From: JBCCGI01 sp039029355
GTDB taxonomy: Bacteria > Planctomycetota > UBA1135 > GCA-002686595
Direction: 5' to 3'
Length of the DNA: 19,639 nucleotides
Assembly: GCA_039029355.1 (NCBI GenBank)
Contig: JBCCGI010000119.1
Coordinates: 1-19,639 of the forward strand
The translations under genes were made by a program, and so were the position numbers. The notes under the pieces were generated by a model, which saw nothing but the letters and a program-made list of their open reading frames with translations, was not told where the DNA came from and did not search any database. Each line of letters starts with the position of its first letter. Position 1 is the first letter of the stretch. Positions 1-8,214 of the stretch are shown piece after piece.

Positions 1-1
1 G

Positions 2-307
2 GGCGCTGCTGGCGCCGACGGCGCGCCCGGTCCGCAGGGCCCGGCGGGCGATCAAGGTCCCGCGGGTCCGGCTGGTCCGGCCGGCCCGACGGGTGCGGCA
101 GGTGCGATGGGCGCTGCTGGCGCCGACGGCGCTCCCGGTCCGCAGGGCCCGGCGGGCGATCAAGGCCCCGCGGGTCCGGCTGGTCCGGCCGGACCGACGG
201 GTGCGGCAGGTGCGATGGGCGCCGACGGCGCCGACGGGGCCCCCGGTCCGCAAGGCCCGGTTGGGGTCCAAGGCCCCGCCGGTCCCGCAGGGCCCGCGGG
301 TTCCGAT
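2..307 (+). repeat. 108-bp tandem repeat encoding 36-residue collagen modules (about 2.8 copies)
   Basis: Copies start at 2, 110 and 218, each with GGCGC followed by GAP-GPQ triplets. Copies 1 and 2 (2-109 and 110-217) differ at only three positions that I can find. All three are third codon positions and silent (GCG/GCT, GGT/GGC, GGC/GGA). Copy 3 is shorter, ends at GSD (about 307) and has amino-acid changes (GAA to GAD, GPA to GPV, GDQ to GVQ). The array probably continues upstream of the window. Confidence 0.9.
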
Positions 308-1237
308 GCGCTCTGGACGGTGAACGGCGCTGACATGACCTTCGGCGGCGGTGTTTCGATCGGCCACACCGGCGTTCCCGTCGGTCCGCTCGACGTGCGC
401 GGCCCGGCGGGCGCGGACCTCCGCATCGGAACGAACGATGTCGGCAACCCGATCATCGCGGCAGACGGAGGCTCGCTGGAGCTGCGGCCTCGCTTGAACG
501 GGAACGCGGTGTCGATCTTCGGCGCCGCTGGAGAGGCGAACCTGCAGATCTCGCCGGGCATCGAGACCTGGGTCCAGAGCCTCAGCATGGACGGCGTCAC
601 CCCGTCCATCCTCAACCTCAACCCCGCTACCAGCGCCGTTCGTCTCTGGGGGCCCTTCGAGCCCCTCGGCACGATCCGTGTCCCGAGCCCCACGGAGCCT
701 GTCGTGGTCGCTGACGGCCTTCGCGCCACGGGGGTCTTCGAGCCCCTGGGCGGGATGCTGGTGCCGGGCGCTGACCCCGTCGTGGTCAACGACGACATTC
801 GCGTCAACACCTTGACGATCGTGGGCGGCGCGGACCTGGTCGAGGGCTTCGAGAGCGGGGACACGGCCTGTGCCCCGGGCACCGTCGTCAGCATCGACCC
901 CCAGCACCCGGGCCGCCTGATGCCCTCCGACGGCGCGTACGACACGAAGGTCGCGGGCGTGGTCTCGGGAGCCGGCGGCGTGGCCCCCGGTATCCGGATG
1001 GGCCAGGAGAGCGTGATGGACGGAGATACTCCCGTGGCCATGACCGGCCGCGTCTTTGTCCGCTGCTCCGACGAGAACGGCGCGATCGAGCCCGGCGATC
1101 GGCTGACCACCTCGTCGGTCCCCGGCGTCGCGATGAAGGCGACCGACACCGACCGTTGCGACGGCGCGGTGCTCGGCAAGGCCATGTCGCGTGCGAACGA
1201 AGAGGGTCTCGTCCTGGTCCTCGTCAACCTTCAGTAG
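2..1237 (+). CDS. Collagen-like (Gly-X-Y) repeat protein, 5'-truncated by the window edge
   Basis: The frame is open from the first bases of the window, so the true start and any signal peptide lie upstream. The first 306 nt encode about 34 uninterrupted Gly-X-Y triplets, rich in GPA, GPQ, GAD and GPT, as in bacterial collagen-like triple-helix stalks. From nt 308 a Gly/Val/Pro-rich, non-collagenous region follows (contains SIGHTG and PLDVRG). From about nt 824 comes a C-terminal domain beginning GGADLVEGFE, with PGTVVSID, VAGVVSGAGG, MTGRVFVRC, PGDRLTTS and a final LVLVLVNLQ. That C-terminal domain recurs in exported collagen-like and fibre-like proteins of Planctomycetota and other bacteria (recalled, not searched). 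By family analogy I infer a cell-surface or secreted trimeric fibre. The stop lies 30 nt before the preferred subtilase start, so the two are probably co-transcribed. The internal ATG at 107 lies within the repeats and is not a credible start. Confidence 0.85.
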   Translation, partial: GAAGADGAPGPQGPAGDQGPAGPAGPAGPTGAAGAMGAAGADGAPGPQGPAGDQGPAGPAGPAGPTGAAGAMGADGADGAPGPQGPVGVQGPAGPAGPAGSDALWTVNGADMTFGGGVSIGHTGVPVGPLDVRGPAGADLRIGTNDVGNPIIAADGGSLELRPRLNGNAVSIFGAAGEANLQISPGIETWVQSLSMDGVTPSILNLNPATSAVRLWGPFEPLGTIRVPSPTEPVVVADGLRATGVFEPLGGMLVPGADPVVVNDDIRVNTLTIVGGADLVEGFESGDTACAPGTVVSIDPQHPGRLMPSDGAYDTKVAGVVSGAGGVAPGIRMGQESVMDGDTPVAMTGRVFVRCSDENGAIEPGDRLTTSSVPGVAMKATDTDRCDGAVLGKAMSRANEEGLVLVLVNLQ

Positions 1238-1254
1238 ACCGCCCAAACGACTCT

Positions 1255-1258
1255 GGAG
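1255..1258 (+). promoter_or_regulatory. Ribosome binding site (GGAG) that decides the subtilase start
   Basis: GGAG touches the ATG at 1259 with no spacing, which is too close for use. It lies 9 nt before the next in-frame ATG at 1268. This favours the start at 1268, which also gives a cleaner signal peptide (MQTLIKN...). Confidence 0.6.
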
Positions 1259-1267
1259 ATGAAACCG

Positions 1268-3010
1268 ATGCAGACCCTGATCAAGAACGTGCCCTGCGCG
1301 GCCATCGTATGGACCGTCGCCCTGGGAGCGGCTGCCCACGCGACGCCGGTCCAGTCCGCTTCCAGCGCGGCTACCGACCTGATCGCCGGCTGGGACCTCG
1401 ACCGCGTCCTCGAGGCCGACCTGTTGGCCGAGCGGCTGGTCGACGTGGGGCGGAGCGACGTCGTGGTGACCCTGCACCCGACTCCGCTGAGCCGGGACGC
1501 GACGAACCTGCGCGACCCCGATCTGCTCCTCGCCCGCAGGGGCGAGGTGCGTGCGGTCGTGGACTCGGTGCTCGCCGATGCCAACCTGAGCACCCACAGG
1601 CGGCTGGAAACCCTCCCGATCTTCTCCGTCGAGGCCGACTCGATCGGGATTTCGCGCCTGCTCCTCAACCCGGCCGTGCGCTGGATCGAGCCCGAGCGGA
1701 TCCACGAGAGGATGGACCTTGAGGGCGTTCTGATGAGCGGCGTCAACTACGCCTACAAGGCGCTGGGTGCAGGTGCTGGCACCTACGACGACATCACGGG
1801 CAAGGGTGTATCCATCGCGATCCTGGACGATGGGCTCAACTTCGACAACCCGTACCTCGGCGCAGGCGTGTTCCCCAACGACAAGGTGATCGGCGGCGTG
1901 GACCTTGCCGACGGGGACTCCACTCCCAAGAGTCCCTTCGACCACGGCACCAAGGTCGGGGGCGTGGCCGCCATGCCGTACCAGACGAGCGGCACCTACC
2001 TCTCGCCGACGGGGATGGCTCCGGACGCCAAGCTCTACGGCCTCAAGCTGTGGACGGACAGCGATCAAGGACCCTCGGACTTCCTCTCCGTCCAGGGGTT
2101 GGAGTGGGTCGCGCTGCACCAGTACGACGATCCCGCGAATCCGATCCGAGTCGTCAATATGAGCTACGGGATCCCTTGCACCACGTACCAGAACCCCATT
2201 GCCAGCGGGAGCATTTACTGGACCGTTCAGAACCTCAACGCGCTCGGCATCGTCGTCATCTCATCCGCCGGGAACAGCTACGACCCCTTTGGGATCACTT
2301 ATCCGGCGGCCATCGCCAACATCATCTCGGTGGGTGCGGTCTATGACCACAAGGACGACTCGGTGAACCTGACCTATACGAACAGCTGCACCGGGACGCA
2401 GATAACCGAAAAGGCGGAAGAAGCAAAGGTCTGCGCCTTCTCTTGCGCCGGCAACATACTGGACCTCTTCGCGCCGTCCTACAAAGCATCGACGACGAGC
2501 GGAGGCGGGCTCGTATCGGACTTCAGTGGAACCTCCGCCGCGGCTCCCTACGTCGCCGGGGTCTGCGCGCTCCTGTTCGAGTGGGGCGCCAAGGTAGGCC
2601 TGGACCCGACGCCGGCCGAGATTCGAGCCGCGTTGCAGGAGTCCTGGGAACCCGTCACCGACCATCGCAGCGGGATCACGAAGCCCCTGCTCAGCTTCGA
2701 GGCCGCCATGTTCCTCGGAATGCCGGGGGCCGCCAAGTTGCGCGTTTCCAAGGCGGGTCCCGATCTTCTCCAGTGGGGGGCCGGGCCAGGGTTTCTGGTC
2801 TTCGGCGACGAGCACGGCACGCCCATCATCCCCATTCGTGAGGTCTCGGACGCGGTGGGCAGAGCGGCACCCTACGGCGTCATCGAGATCGACGTTCCCA
2901 GCGCTCCCTGGACCATCCCGGGGGTGATTCCCTTCTACGCGTTGCGGCCGCTCACGTACAAGGCTCTGGGCGCCGATCTGGTGCTCTCGCATCCGGGGAC
3001 CTACCAGTAA
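1268..3010 (+). CDS. Secreted S8 family (subtilisin-like) serine peptidase
   Basis: About 580 residues. An N-terminal signal peptide (MQTLIKN, a hydrophobic core, then a likely cut after AHA) implies export. A propeptide-like segment follows (about 35-155). The peptidase domain spans about 170-470 and shows the complete catalytic set, numbered from the 1268 start: Asp187 in AILDDG, His226 in FDHGTKVGG, oxyanion Asn336 in SSAGNS, and Ser423 in SGTSAAAPYVAG. About 100 C-terminal residues (DLLQWGAGPG to FYALRPL) form a separate small beta-rich domain, perhaps for surface retention or sorting (inference). Several cysteines between Asn336 and Ser423 suit disulphides in an exported enzyme. It lies 30 nt after the collagen-like gene and before a strong hairpin. 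Natural substrates cannot be read from sequence; processing of surface proteins is a guess. An alternative start is the ATG at 1259. Confidence 0.93.
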   Translation: MQTLIKNVPCAAIVWTVALGAAAHATPVQSASSAATDLIAGWDLDRVLEADLLAERLVDVGRSDVVVTLHPTPLSRDATNLRDPDLLLARRGEVRAVVDSVLADANLSTHRRLETLPIFSVEADSIGISRLLLNPAVRWIEPERIHERMDLEGVLMSGVNYAYKALGAGAGTYDDITGKGVSIAILDDGLNFDNPYLGAGVFPNDKVIGGVDLADGDSTPKSPFDHGTKVGGVAAMPYQTSGTYLSPTGMAPDAKLYGLKLWTDSDQGPSDFLSVQGLEWVALHQYDDPANPIRVVNMSYGIPCTTYQNPIASGSIYWTVQNLNALGIVVISSAGNSYDPFGITYPAAIANIISVGAVYDHKDDSVNLTYTNSCTGTQITEKAEEAKVCAFSCAGNILDLFAPSYKASTTSGGGLVSDFSGTSAAAPYVAGVCALLFEWGAKVGLDPTPAEIRAALQESWEPVTDHRSGITKPLLSFEAAMFLGMPGAAKLRVSKAGPDLLQWGAGPGFLVFGDEHGTPIIPIREVSDAVGRAAPYGVIEIDVPSAPWTIPGVIPFYALRPLTYKALGADLVLSHPGTYQ

Positions 3011-3023
3011 GGGCGGACGGCCT

Positions 3024-3079
3024 GGAGAACCGTCGAGCGGGGTGGATGCGCGTCGCATCCACCCCGCAGTCGATTCTCC
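3024..3079 (+). terminator. Strong hairpin terminator after the subtilase gene
   Basis: A perfect 13-bp stem, GCGGGGTGGATGC (3037-3049) with GCATCCACCCCGC (3055-3067), closes a 5-nt loop. It extends outward through TCGA/TCGA (3033-3036 with 3070-3073) and GGAGAA/TTCTCC (3024-3029 with 3074-3079), with small internal bulges. It begins 14 nt after the stop codon. No T-tract follows, which is common in GC-rich genomes. Confidence 0.75.
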
Positions 3080-3088
3080 GGTGACGTC

Positions 3089-3107
3089 CCACAAAGCCCA
3101 AACGTGG
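3089..3107 (+). other. Intergenic stem-loop carrying the GCCCAAACG motif (copy A)
   Basis: CCAC (3089-3092) pairs with GTGG (3104-3107) around an 11-nt loop, AAAGCCCAAAC. A related hairpin with the same loop core and a compensated stem pair lies at 8152-8172. Similarity between the two loci continues rightward for roughly 30 nt (GCTCCC, ATG, CGAAC, CGTG landmarks). Function unknown. Confidence 0.4.
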
Positions 3108-3119
3108 CTCCCTATGCCT

Positions 3120-3134
3120 CGCGGTCGAACCGCG
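3120..3134 (-). terminator. Possible terminator hairpin for the minus-strand operon
   Basis: CGCGGT and ACCGCG form a 6-bp stem around a 3-nt loop, 83 nt beyond the stop codon of the SRPBCC gene. It has no T-tract. It is the clearest simple hairpin in the 3080-3217 gap on that side. Apart from this hairpin and the one at 3089-3107, I see nothing in the gap. Confidence 0.3.
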
Positions 3135-3217
3135 TGCTTCCGTGCGGCGCGCTTTGACGACGGCGGAGCGAAGACCGCAGACGCCACGCTCACGGTCTAG
3201 CAGCGCGGGCCGTCGAG

Positions 3218-3724
3218 CTAGCGCGCTTCCGACGCCAGCGCGCGGGCGCGCTCGCCGAGGGCTTCGTTCACCCTTGCATAGGCCGGCTCGACCCAGCTCG
3301 CGTCCCAGAAGTGGACGCCGATGCCGCGGTACTCCTCGTGCTGCGTCACCCGCGTTCCTTCGGGTGCGGGCTCGAGGGTGTAGCGGTGGTCGAACGTCAG
3401 CACCCCGCGGATGCCGCCGAACTGCCGCAGTTCCTGCCGTTCGACGAGCGAGGTTACGCGGGCCGATATGGGGCTCTCCTTGCCGTCCGGCTGCCGCATC
3501 GTGTAGTCGATGCCGTTGCCCTCTGCGAGCGCTCCTTCGGCGCTGACGAGGACCGGATTCCAGTCGCCATAGGAACCGGTGTCCATCAGCACCGCCCAGA
3601 CGGCCTCCGGCGGCGCCGGGACGACGAGCTCGGTGTGTACGGACTTGCGGCCCGTCCACATGAGCACGAGCAGAGCTGCGACGACGAGCGTGATTGCGAT
3701 GATGGCCATGTGGTGCTTCTTCAT
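3218..3724 (-). CDS. Membrane-anchored SRPBCC (START/polyketide-cyclase-like) protein
   Basis: 168 residues. One hydrophobic segment at about 7-24 (AIIAITLVVAALLVLMW) follows two lysines and looks like an N-terminal membrane anchor. Then comes a typical SRPBCC start, TELVVPAPPEAVWAVLMDTG..YGDWNPVL (about 31-60), with the alternating strands and the long C-terminal helix (about 145-166) of this helix-grip fold. Such proteins bind hydrophobic ligands in a deep cavity, and some act as cyclases or lipid carriers. No catalytic residue can be assigned here. It is the last gene of the four-gene minus-strand operon and starts 18 nt after the alpha/beta hydrolase stop. No clear Shine-Dalgarno is visible, so translational coupling is possible. 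The fused anchor suggests ligand handling at the membrane (inference). Confidence 0.8.
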   Translation of the reverse strand: MKKHHMAIIAITLVVAALLVLMWTGRKSVHTELVVPAPPEAVWAVLMDTGSYGDWNPVLVSAEGALAEGNGIDYTMRQPDGKESPISARVTSLVERQELRQFGGIRGVLTFDHRYTLEPAPEGTRVTQHEEYRGIGVHFWDASWVEPAYARVNEALGERARALASEAR

Positions 3725-3742
3725 GGGCGGCGTGGGCGCTCG

Positions 3743-4621
3743 CTACAGGTGCTTGCCGAAGAACGAGCTGATGATCTCGGGCGACGTGCCCAGGTGGTCG
3801 TAGGCGGCGGCGCGCTTCTTGGTGAGGTCGAGCCAGCTCAGCTCCTTCTCGACCCGGAGCTTGTCGTGGAAGGACTGGACGAAGTCGAGGTCGGTCCACG
3901 GGTCGTTCCGGTTCTGGACGACAAGCGTCGGAACCGAGATGGCGTGCACGTCCGACAGGAAGGTCTTGTCGTTCAGGTCGAACCCGAGGCGTTCGGTCGA
4001 GAGCCTGGTCCCCGCGTTGTTCAGGAACCCGGGGATGCCGAACGCCTTGGTGAACTCGCGGTAGTGCAGCGGCTGCACGGCCATCAGAGCCTTCACGTTG
4101 ACGCGCGACTGCAGCCCGGCCTGTCCGAGTCCGTACGCATAGGTCGTCGCCGCCGCTCCCATGCAGATGCTCAAGAGGCCGATGCTCGCCGCTCCGAGCC
4201 TGGCGTGGCCGGTGACGAAGTCCACGGCGGCGATCACGTCGGCGGCTTCCTTCGGCCCCCAGGAGATCCAGGGGCAGTCCCCGCGCTCGCTCTCGCCGTG
4301 GTTCCGCATGTCGTACATCAGCACCGAGTAGCCCTGCTCGCTCAGGTGCTTGGCCTGGCGGAGGAACGAGATGTCGTCCTTCCACATCTTGATGAGCCCC
4401 TTGCCCCGCGGCGAGTAGCCGGAGCGGCTGCATTGGACGCCGAAGTGGGTTTGGACGACGACCTTGTCGGAGCCTCCGTCGATGAGCCACCCGCGCAGCG
4501 TGACGCCGTCTTCGGTCGGGAACTCGACGGCTTCGAACTCGAGTCCGAAGTCGGTCGGGCTCCCGAACACGGGCGAGCTTCCGGGCTTGATCATCATGTC
4601 CGAGATCAGCTTGGCGAACAT
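3743..4621 (-). CDS. Alpha/beta hydrolase with Cys at the nucleophile elbow
   Basis: 292 residues from the ATG at 4621, chosen because GAGG lies 7 nt upstream and the sequence before it is arginine-rich shadow translation. The alpha/beta hydrolase core shows VVVQTHFG (55-61, oxyanion region), YDMRNHGES (103-111), the nucleophile elbow LLSICMGAAA (149-158), VVQNRNDPW (234-242, acidic residue Asp240) and YDHLG (274-278, catalytic His276). The elbow reads S-I-C-M-G, so the nucleophile position is Cys153 rather than Ser. Dienelactone hydrolase also uses cysteine, and I recall related hydrolases with CMG elbows. There is no signal peptide, so it is probably cytoplasmic. It lies 29 nt after the SDR gene and 18 nt before the SRPBCC gene. 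Substrate unknown; an ester or lactone is plausible. Confidence 0.85.
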   Translation of the reverse strand: MFAKLISDMMIKPGSSPVFGSPTDFGLEFEAVEFPTEDGVTLRGWLIDGGSDKVVVQTHFGVQCSRSGYSPRGKGLIKMWKDDISFLRQAKHLSEQGYSVLMYDMRNHGESERGDCPWISWGPKEAADVIAAVDFVTGHARLGAASIGLLSICMGAAATTYAYGLGQAGLQSRVNVKALMAVQPLHYREFTKAFGIPGFLNNAGTRLSTERLGFDLNDKTFLSDVHAISVPTLVVQNRNDPWTDLDFVQSFHDKLRVEKELSWLDLTKKRAAAYDHLGTSPEIISSFFGKHL

Positions 4622-4628
4622 GGCGGTT

Positions 4629-4632
4629 CCTC
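4629..4632 (-). promoter_or_regulatory. Ribosome binding site (GAGG) fixing the alpha/beta hydrolase start
   Basis: On the minus strand GAGG is followed by 7 nt and then ATG at 4621. It supports this start over the longer open frame reaching 4786, whose extra residues overlap the SDR gene and look like shadow translation. Confidence 0.65.
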
Positions 4633-4650
4633 TCGAATGGGGGGGCTGGG

Positions 4651-5493
4651 CTACTTGGCTGCCGGAAGGACCATGGCCTCGAGCTGCTCGAGGAACGACT
4701 GCCGCGGGCCGGCGCTCATCATGGCGACGAGCATCTCGGCGTCGGCTCCGACGGGGTTGTGGATCGGGGTCGACGTGGTCGCGCACTCAAAGATGCGTTC
4801 GGCGACCTCTTGGGGGTCCGCCACCGCTCCGCCTTCGTTGGCCATCTGCTCGGCGAGCGCGTGGAGCTCACGCGACAGCGCGTCGGCGTGCGCGACGAGC
4901 TGCTCGTCGCCCTGCCCGAGATCGTTGTCGACGTTCACGTTGAACTGCGTGGTCGGGTAGGCGCCGGGCAGCACGCTCTTGATCTGGATGTTGAGGGGCT
5001 TGTACTCGAGCGCAAGCGCCTCGGTGAGGCCCTCGACCGCGTGCTTGCTCGACACGTAGATCGATCCGGTGGGGAAGCCCATCATGCCCGCCATCGAGGT
5101 GACGTTGATGACGCAGCCGCTCCCCTGCTTGCGCATGAGCGGAAGGACCTCGCGCGTGACGTTCATCAGCCCGAAGACGTTGGTCTCGTACATGGCGCGA
5201 ATCGACTCGTCCGAGGCCTGCTCGAAGAGCGCGTGGCCTCCGTAGCCGGCGTTGTTGACGAGGACGTCGATCGCTCCGAACCGGTCGACGGTCTCCGCGA
5301 CCGCGGTCTGGATGGTCCAGGTGTCGATCACGTTCAGCCGCGTCACGAGGGTGTCGTCGAGCCGGGTCAGCTCGGTCTCGCGCTCCGGTGAGCGCATCGT
5401 GGCGGCGACGTTCCATCCCCGCTCGTGGAAGGTGCGCGCGGTCAGGCGGCCGAAGCCGCTGGAGCAGCCGGTGATGAGGGCGGTCTTTCTCAT
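4651..5493 (-). CDS. Classical short-chain dehydrogenase/reductase (SDR)
   Basis: 280 residues, the usual length of a classical SDR. Visible motifs: the cofactor loop TGCSSGFG (8-15), a basic residue after strand 2 (ATMRS, Arg34) suggesting NADP(H), NNAG (80-83), the structural/catalytic Asn105 in YETNVFG, Ser133 in NVTSMAG, Tyr146 and Lys150 in YVSSK, and the LPG turn (175-177). The catalytic tetrad is therefore complete. The family oxidises or reduces alcohols and carbonyls. The TGCSSGFG type is common among hydroxysteroid-dehydrogenase-like and other lipophilic-substrate SDRs, but the substrate cannot be read from sequence. It is the second gene of the minus-strand operon, 30 nt after the small first gene. 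The Shine-Dalgarno is weak (AAGAAAGAA region). Confidence 0.93.
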   Translation of the reverse strand: MRKTALITGCSSGFGRLTARTFHERGWNVAATMRSPERETELTRLDDTLVTRLNVIDTWTIQTAVAETVDRFGAIDVLVNNAGYGGHALFEQASDESIRAMYETNVFGLMNVTREVLPLMRKQGSGCVINVTSMAGMMGFPTGSIYVSSKHAVEGLTEALALEYKPLNIQIKSVLPGAYPTTQFNVNVDNDLGQGDEQLVAHADALSRELHALAEQMANEGGAVADPQEVAERIFECATTSTPIHNPVGADAEMLVAMMSAGPRQSFLEQLEAMVLPAAK

Positions 5494-5523
5494 GGTTCTT
5501 TCTTGGTCGCGTGTCGTGTGGTT

Positions 5524-5838
5524 TCAGGAGGCGGCGGCGGGGACCCAGACCGCGTGGTCGACCGACCCGAGTCGCTGAAGCGCCTCCGCGACGAGGTGCC
5601 CCTCGCGGGTTTGCTCCACCGCCGGGCGCTCGCGCCAGACCAGCACGACCGCGAGGTCTCCGTCGTAGAGGGCGTGCTGCAGGAAGTAGGTCTCGGCGAC
5701 GTCCGAGGCGGCCTCGATCTCCTCGACCTGCGTTCGCAGCGAGGGCATCGCCGCCTGCAGCACGGACTGCGAGGCGCGGACGCGGATCAGCTCGATCCAC
5801 TTAGCCGGGCTCGTGGTGGGGGCCTGCTGGGTCGCCAT
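5524..5838 (-). CDS. Small protein, probable dimeric alpha/beta-barrel (monooxygenase-like) fold
   Basis: 104 residues, first gene of the sigma-54-type operon. The pattern of strand (WIELIRVRA, 14-22), helix (about 24-42), two strands (AETYFLQHALY and LAVVLVWRE, about 48-70), helix (about 78-90) and strand (DHAVWVPA) matches the ferredoxin-like fold of ABM/EthD-type proteins. I see no diagnostic active-site motif, so an enzymatic role is unproven. The frame is easily missed because a longer shadow frame runs through it. Support comes from position, non-shadow amino-acid composition and the 30-nt gap to the SDR. The start at 5838 has no Shine-Dalgarno. The predicted sigma-54 start site would fall at about 5839, making the message leaderless or nearly so. 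Confidence 0.6.
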   Translation of the reverse strand: MATQQAPTTSPAKWIELIRVRASQSVLQAAMPSLRTQVEEIEAASDVAETYFLQHALYDGDLAVVLVWRERPAVEQTREGHLVAEALQRLGSVDHAVWVPAAAS

Positions 5839-5849
5839 GCCCCGCAAAG

Positions 5850-5866
5850 AGCAGGTGGCGTGCCAA
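5850..5866 (-). promoter_or_regulatory. Candidate sigma-54 (-24/-12) promoter for the minus-strand operon
   Basis: On the minus strand the sequence reads TTGGCACGCCACCTGCT. Compared with the known consensus TGGCACG-N4-TTGCW it has a perfect -24 block, the exact GG-to-GC spacing of 10 nt, and one mismatch in the -12 block (CTGC for TTGC). It faces the operon beginning at 5838. A sigma-54 activator gene lies divergently beside it. Confidence 0.65.
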
Positions 5867-5885
5867 CTGGGCCAGCGGGCCTCTC

Positions 5886-5922
5886 GCGGCCTCCAGGCCG
5901 CCCCAGGCCGCCCCAGGCCCCG
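5886..5922. repeat. GC-rich palindrome and 10-bp tandem repeat in the divergent regulatory gap
   Basis: GCGGCCT (5886-5892) and AGGCCGC (5895-5901) form a perfect 7-bp inverted repeat with a 2-nt centre. Overlapping it, CCAGGCCGCC occurs twice in tandem (5893-5902, 5903-5912) followed by a partial third copy (from 5913). It lies between the sigma-54 promoter and the upstream direct repeats. It may be a protein site or a spacer; no assignment is possible. Confidence 0.5.
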
Positions 5923-5931
5923 TGCGGCGTT

Positions 5932-5984
5932 GTATGTTGCGTTATGGGGCGTGGTATTTTGCGTCGAGCGCAGTATGTTGCGTT
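5932..5984. promoter_or_regulatory. Three iterated direct repeats, candidate upstream activator sites
   Basis: GTATGTTGCGTT occurs at 5932-5943 and 5973-5984. A degenerate copy, GTATTTTGCGTC, lies between them at 5954-5965. Start-to-start spacings are 22 and 19 bp, about two helical turns. Measured from the predicted start site near 5839 they lie about 95-145 bp upstream, the usual distance for enhancer-binding proteins. The last copy ends just before the ATG at 5986 and contains TATGTT, a possible -10 element of the activator gene itself. Autorepression would therefore be possible (inference). Confidence 0.5.
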
Positions 5985-5985
5985 C

Positions 5986-7536
<1,551 letters not shown>

Positions 7537-7549
7537 GCCGAACTGCGTG

Positions 7550-8122
7550 CTACCACTTGAAGACCCGGCGCAGCACGCGGAGGTTCCCGCGAAGCGCCGA
7601 CCCTCCCAGCTCGACCGCGAGCCGTTGCAGCGCGTCGTGGAAGCCCTCGTTCGGGATGTCGGCTTCGACCTTCGCGATCTGCTGCCGCGTCAGTCCCTTG
7701 CGGACCCGGCCCTGCGTCGCGTCGATCCAGTCGGCGCGGCGGATCGCCTCGACGATCGGCGCGCCCTTCCCGCGGTAGCGCGTGACCTTGTGGTGCCAGT
7801 GGATCGCGGCAACGGCGAGGTCGATGTCCAGGCCCCAGCCGTGGCGCTCGGCGTCCTCGCGCACCTTCGCCTCGGAGGGCTCTAGGTAGGCGAGCTCCGC
7901 ATCGGTCCACAGGCCGATGTCGTGGTAGACGAGCGCCGTCTCGACGACCGGCCGTGCCGCCTCGTCGCGGCTCAGCAGGTGCATGGCGTACGTGAGCGTC
8001 CGATACACGTGGTTGCGGTAGCCGGGGAGGTCCGCGCCGATGACGTCGCGGTACGGTTCGAAGAGCGCCTCGACGCGATCGGACCGCTGGATGACCTCGA
8101 TTTCGTGGACCGCTGTGCTCAT
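7550..8122 (-). CDS. HD-domain phosphohydrolase-like protein
   Basis: 190 residues. The metal-binding HD signature is visible: His38 in RNHVYR, the His67-Asp68 doublet in VYHDIGLW, further histidines in HWHHK (108-112), and Asp131 in RRADWIDA. This pattern marks metal-dependent phosphohydrolases that act on nucleotides or other phosphate esters; the exact substrate cannot be told. There is no signal peptide, so it is probably cytoplasmic. It converges with the sigma-54 activator (13-nt gap; an imperfect GTTCG/CGAAC hairpin at 7523-7543 may serve both ends). It is divergent from the lipoprotein hydrolase, and is probably a single-gene transcript. There is no clear Shine-Dalgarno; TAACCT lies 6 nt before the ATG. 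Confidence 0.8.
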   Translation of the reverse strand: MSTAVHEIEVIQRSDRVEALFEPYRDVIGADLPGYRNHVYRTLTYAMHLLSRDEAARPVVETALVYHDIGLWTDAELAYLEPSEAKVREDAERHGWGLDIDLAVAAIHWHHKVTRYRGKGAPIVEAIRRADWIDATQGRVRKGLTRQQIAKVEADIPNEGFHDALQRLAVELGGSALRGNLRVLRRVFKW

Positions 8123-8128
8123 GCACCC

Positions 8129-8134
8129 AGGTTA
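8129..8134 (-). promoter_or_regulatory. Candidate -10 element (TAACCT) for the HD gene, leaderless arrangement
   Basis: On the minus strand TAACCT is followed by GGGTGC and then the ATG at 8122, so transcription would start at or next to the start codon. No -35 is convincing. The call rests on the same layout recurring at other genes in the window. Confidence 0.35.
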
Positions 8135-8151
8135 GTCGGTCGGATCGGTCG

Positions 8152-8172
8152 GCGACGCAGCCCAAACGTCGC
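8152..8172 (+). other. Intergenic stem-loop carrying the GCCCAAACG motif (copy B)
   Basis: GCGAC (8152-8156) pairs with GTCGC (8168-8172) around the 11-nt loop GCAGCCCAAAC. Compared with copy A at 3089-3107, the inner stem changes from CCAC/GTGG to CGAC/GTCG, a compensated C-G to G-C swap, while the loop core AGCCCAAAC is unchanged. It lies in the divergent gap between the HD gene and the lipoprotein hydrolase. Confidence 0.45.
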
Positions 8173-8201
8173 TCCCCGATGTGCCGCCTCCGAACGCCGT
8201 G

Positions 8202-8207
8202 TACGCT
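8202..8207 (+). promoter_or_regulatory. Candidate -10 element (TACGCT) for the lipoprotein hydrolase, leaderless arrangement
   Basis: TGTACGCT is followed by exactly 7 nt (CGCGGGC) and the ATG at 8215. There is no Shine-Dalgarno and no good -35. Confidence 0.35.
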
Positions 8208-8214
8208 CGCGGGC

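Noticed and set aside
160..1227. 355-residue open frame antisense to the collagen-like gene
   Set aside because: It mirrors the GC-rich Gly-X-Y repeats and reads as Pro/Ala/Arg/Ser shadow translation. The plus-strand frame has family motifs.
2952..4490. 512-residue minus-strand open frame across the SRPBCC and hydrolase genes
   Set aside because: Arg/Pro-rich shadow of two recognisable genes on the same strand in another frame.
5939..5962. A second sigma-54 promoter facing the activator gene (TTGC at 5937-5940 or 5959-5962)
   Set aside because: The upstream GG is one base too far away in both cases, and spacing is strict for sigma-54.
5425..5985. Upstream extension of the sigma-54 activator frame to 5425
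   Set aside because: It overlaps the divergent operon's first genes and promoter. Homology-like GAF sequence begins only after the ATG at 5986.
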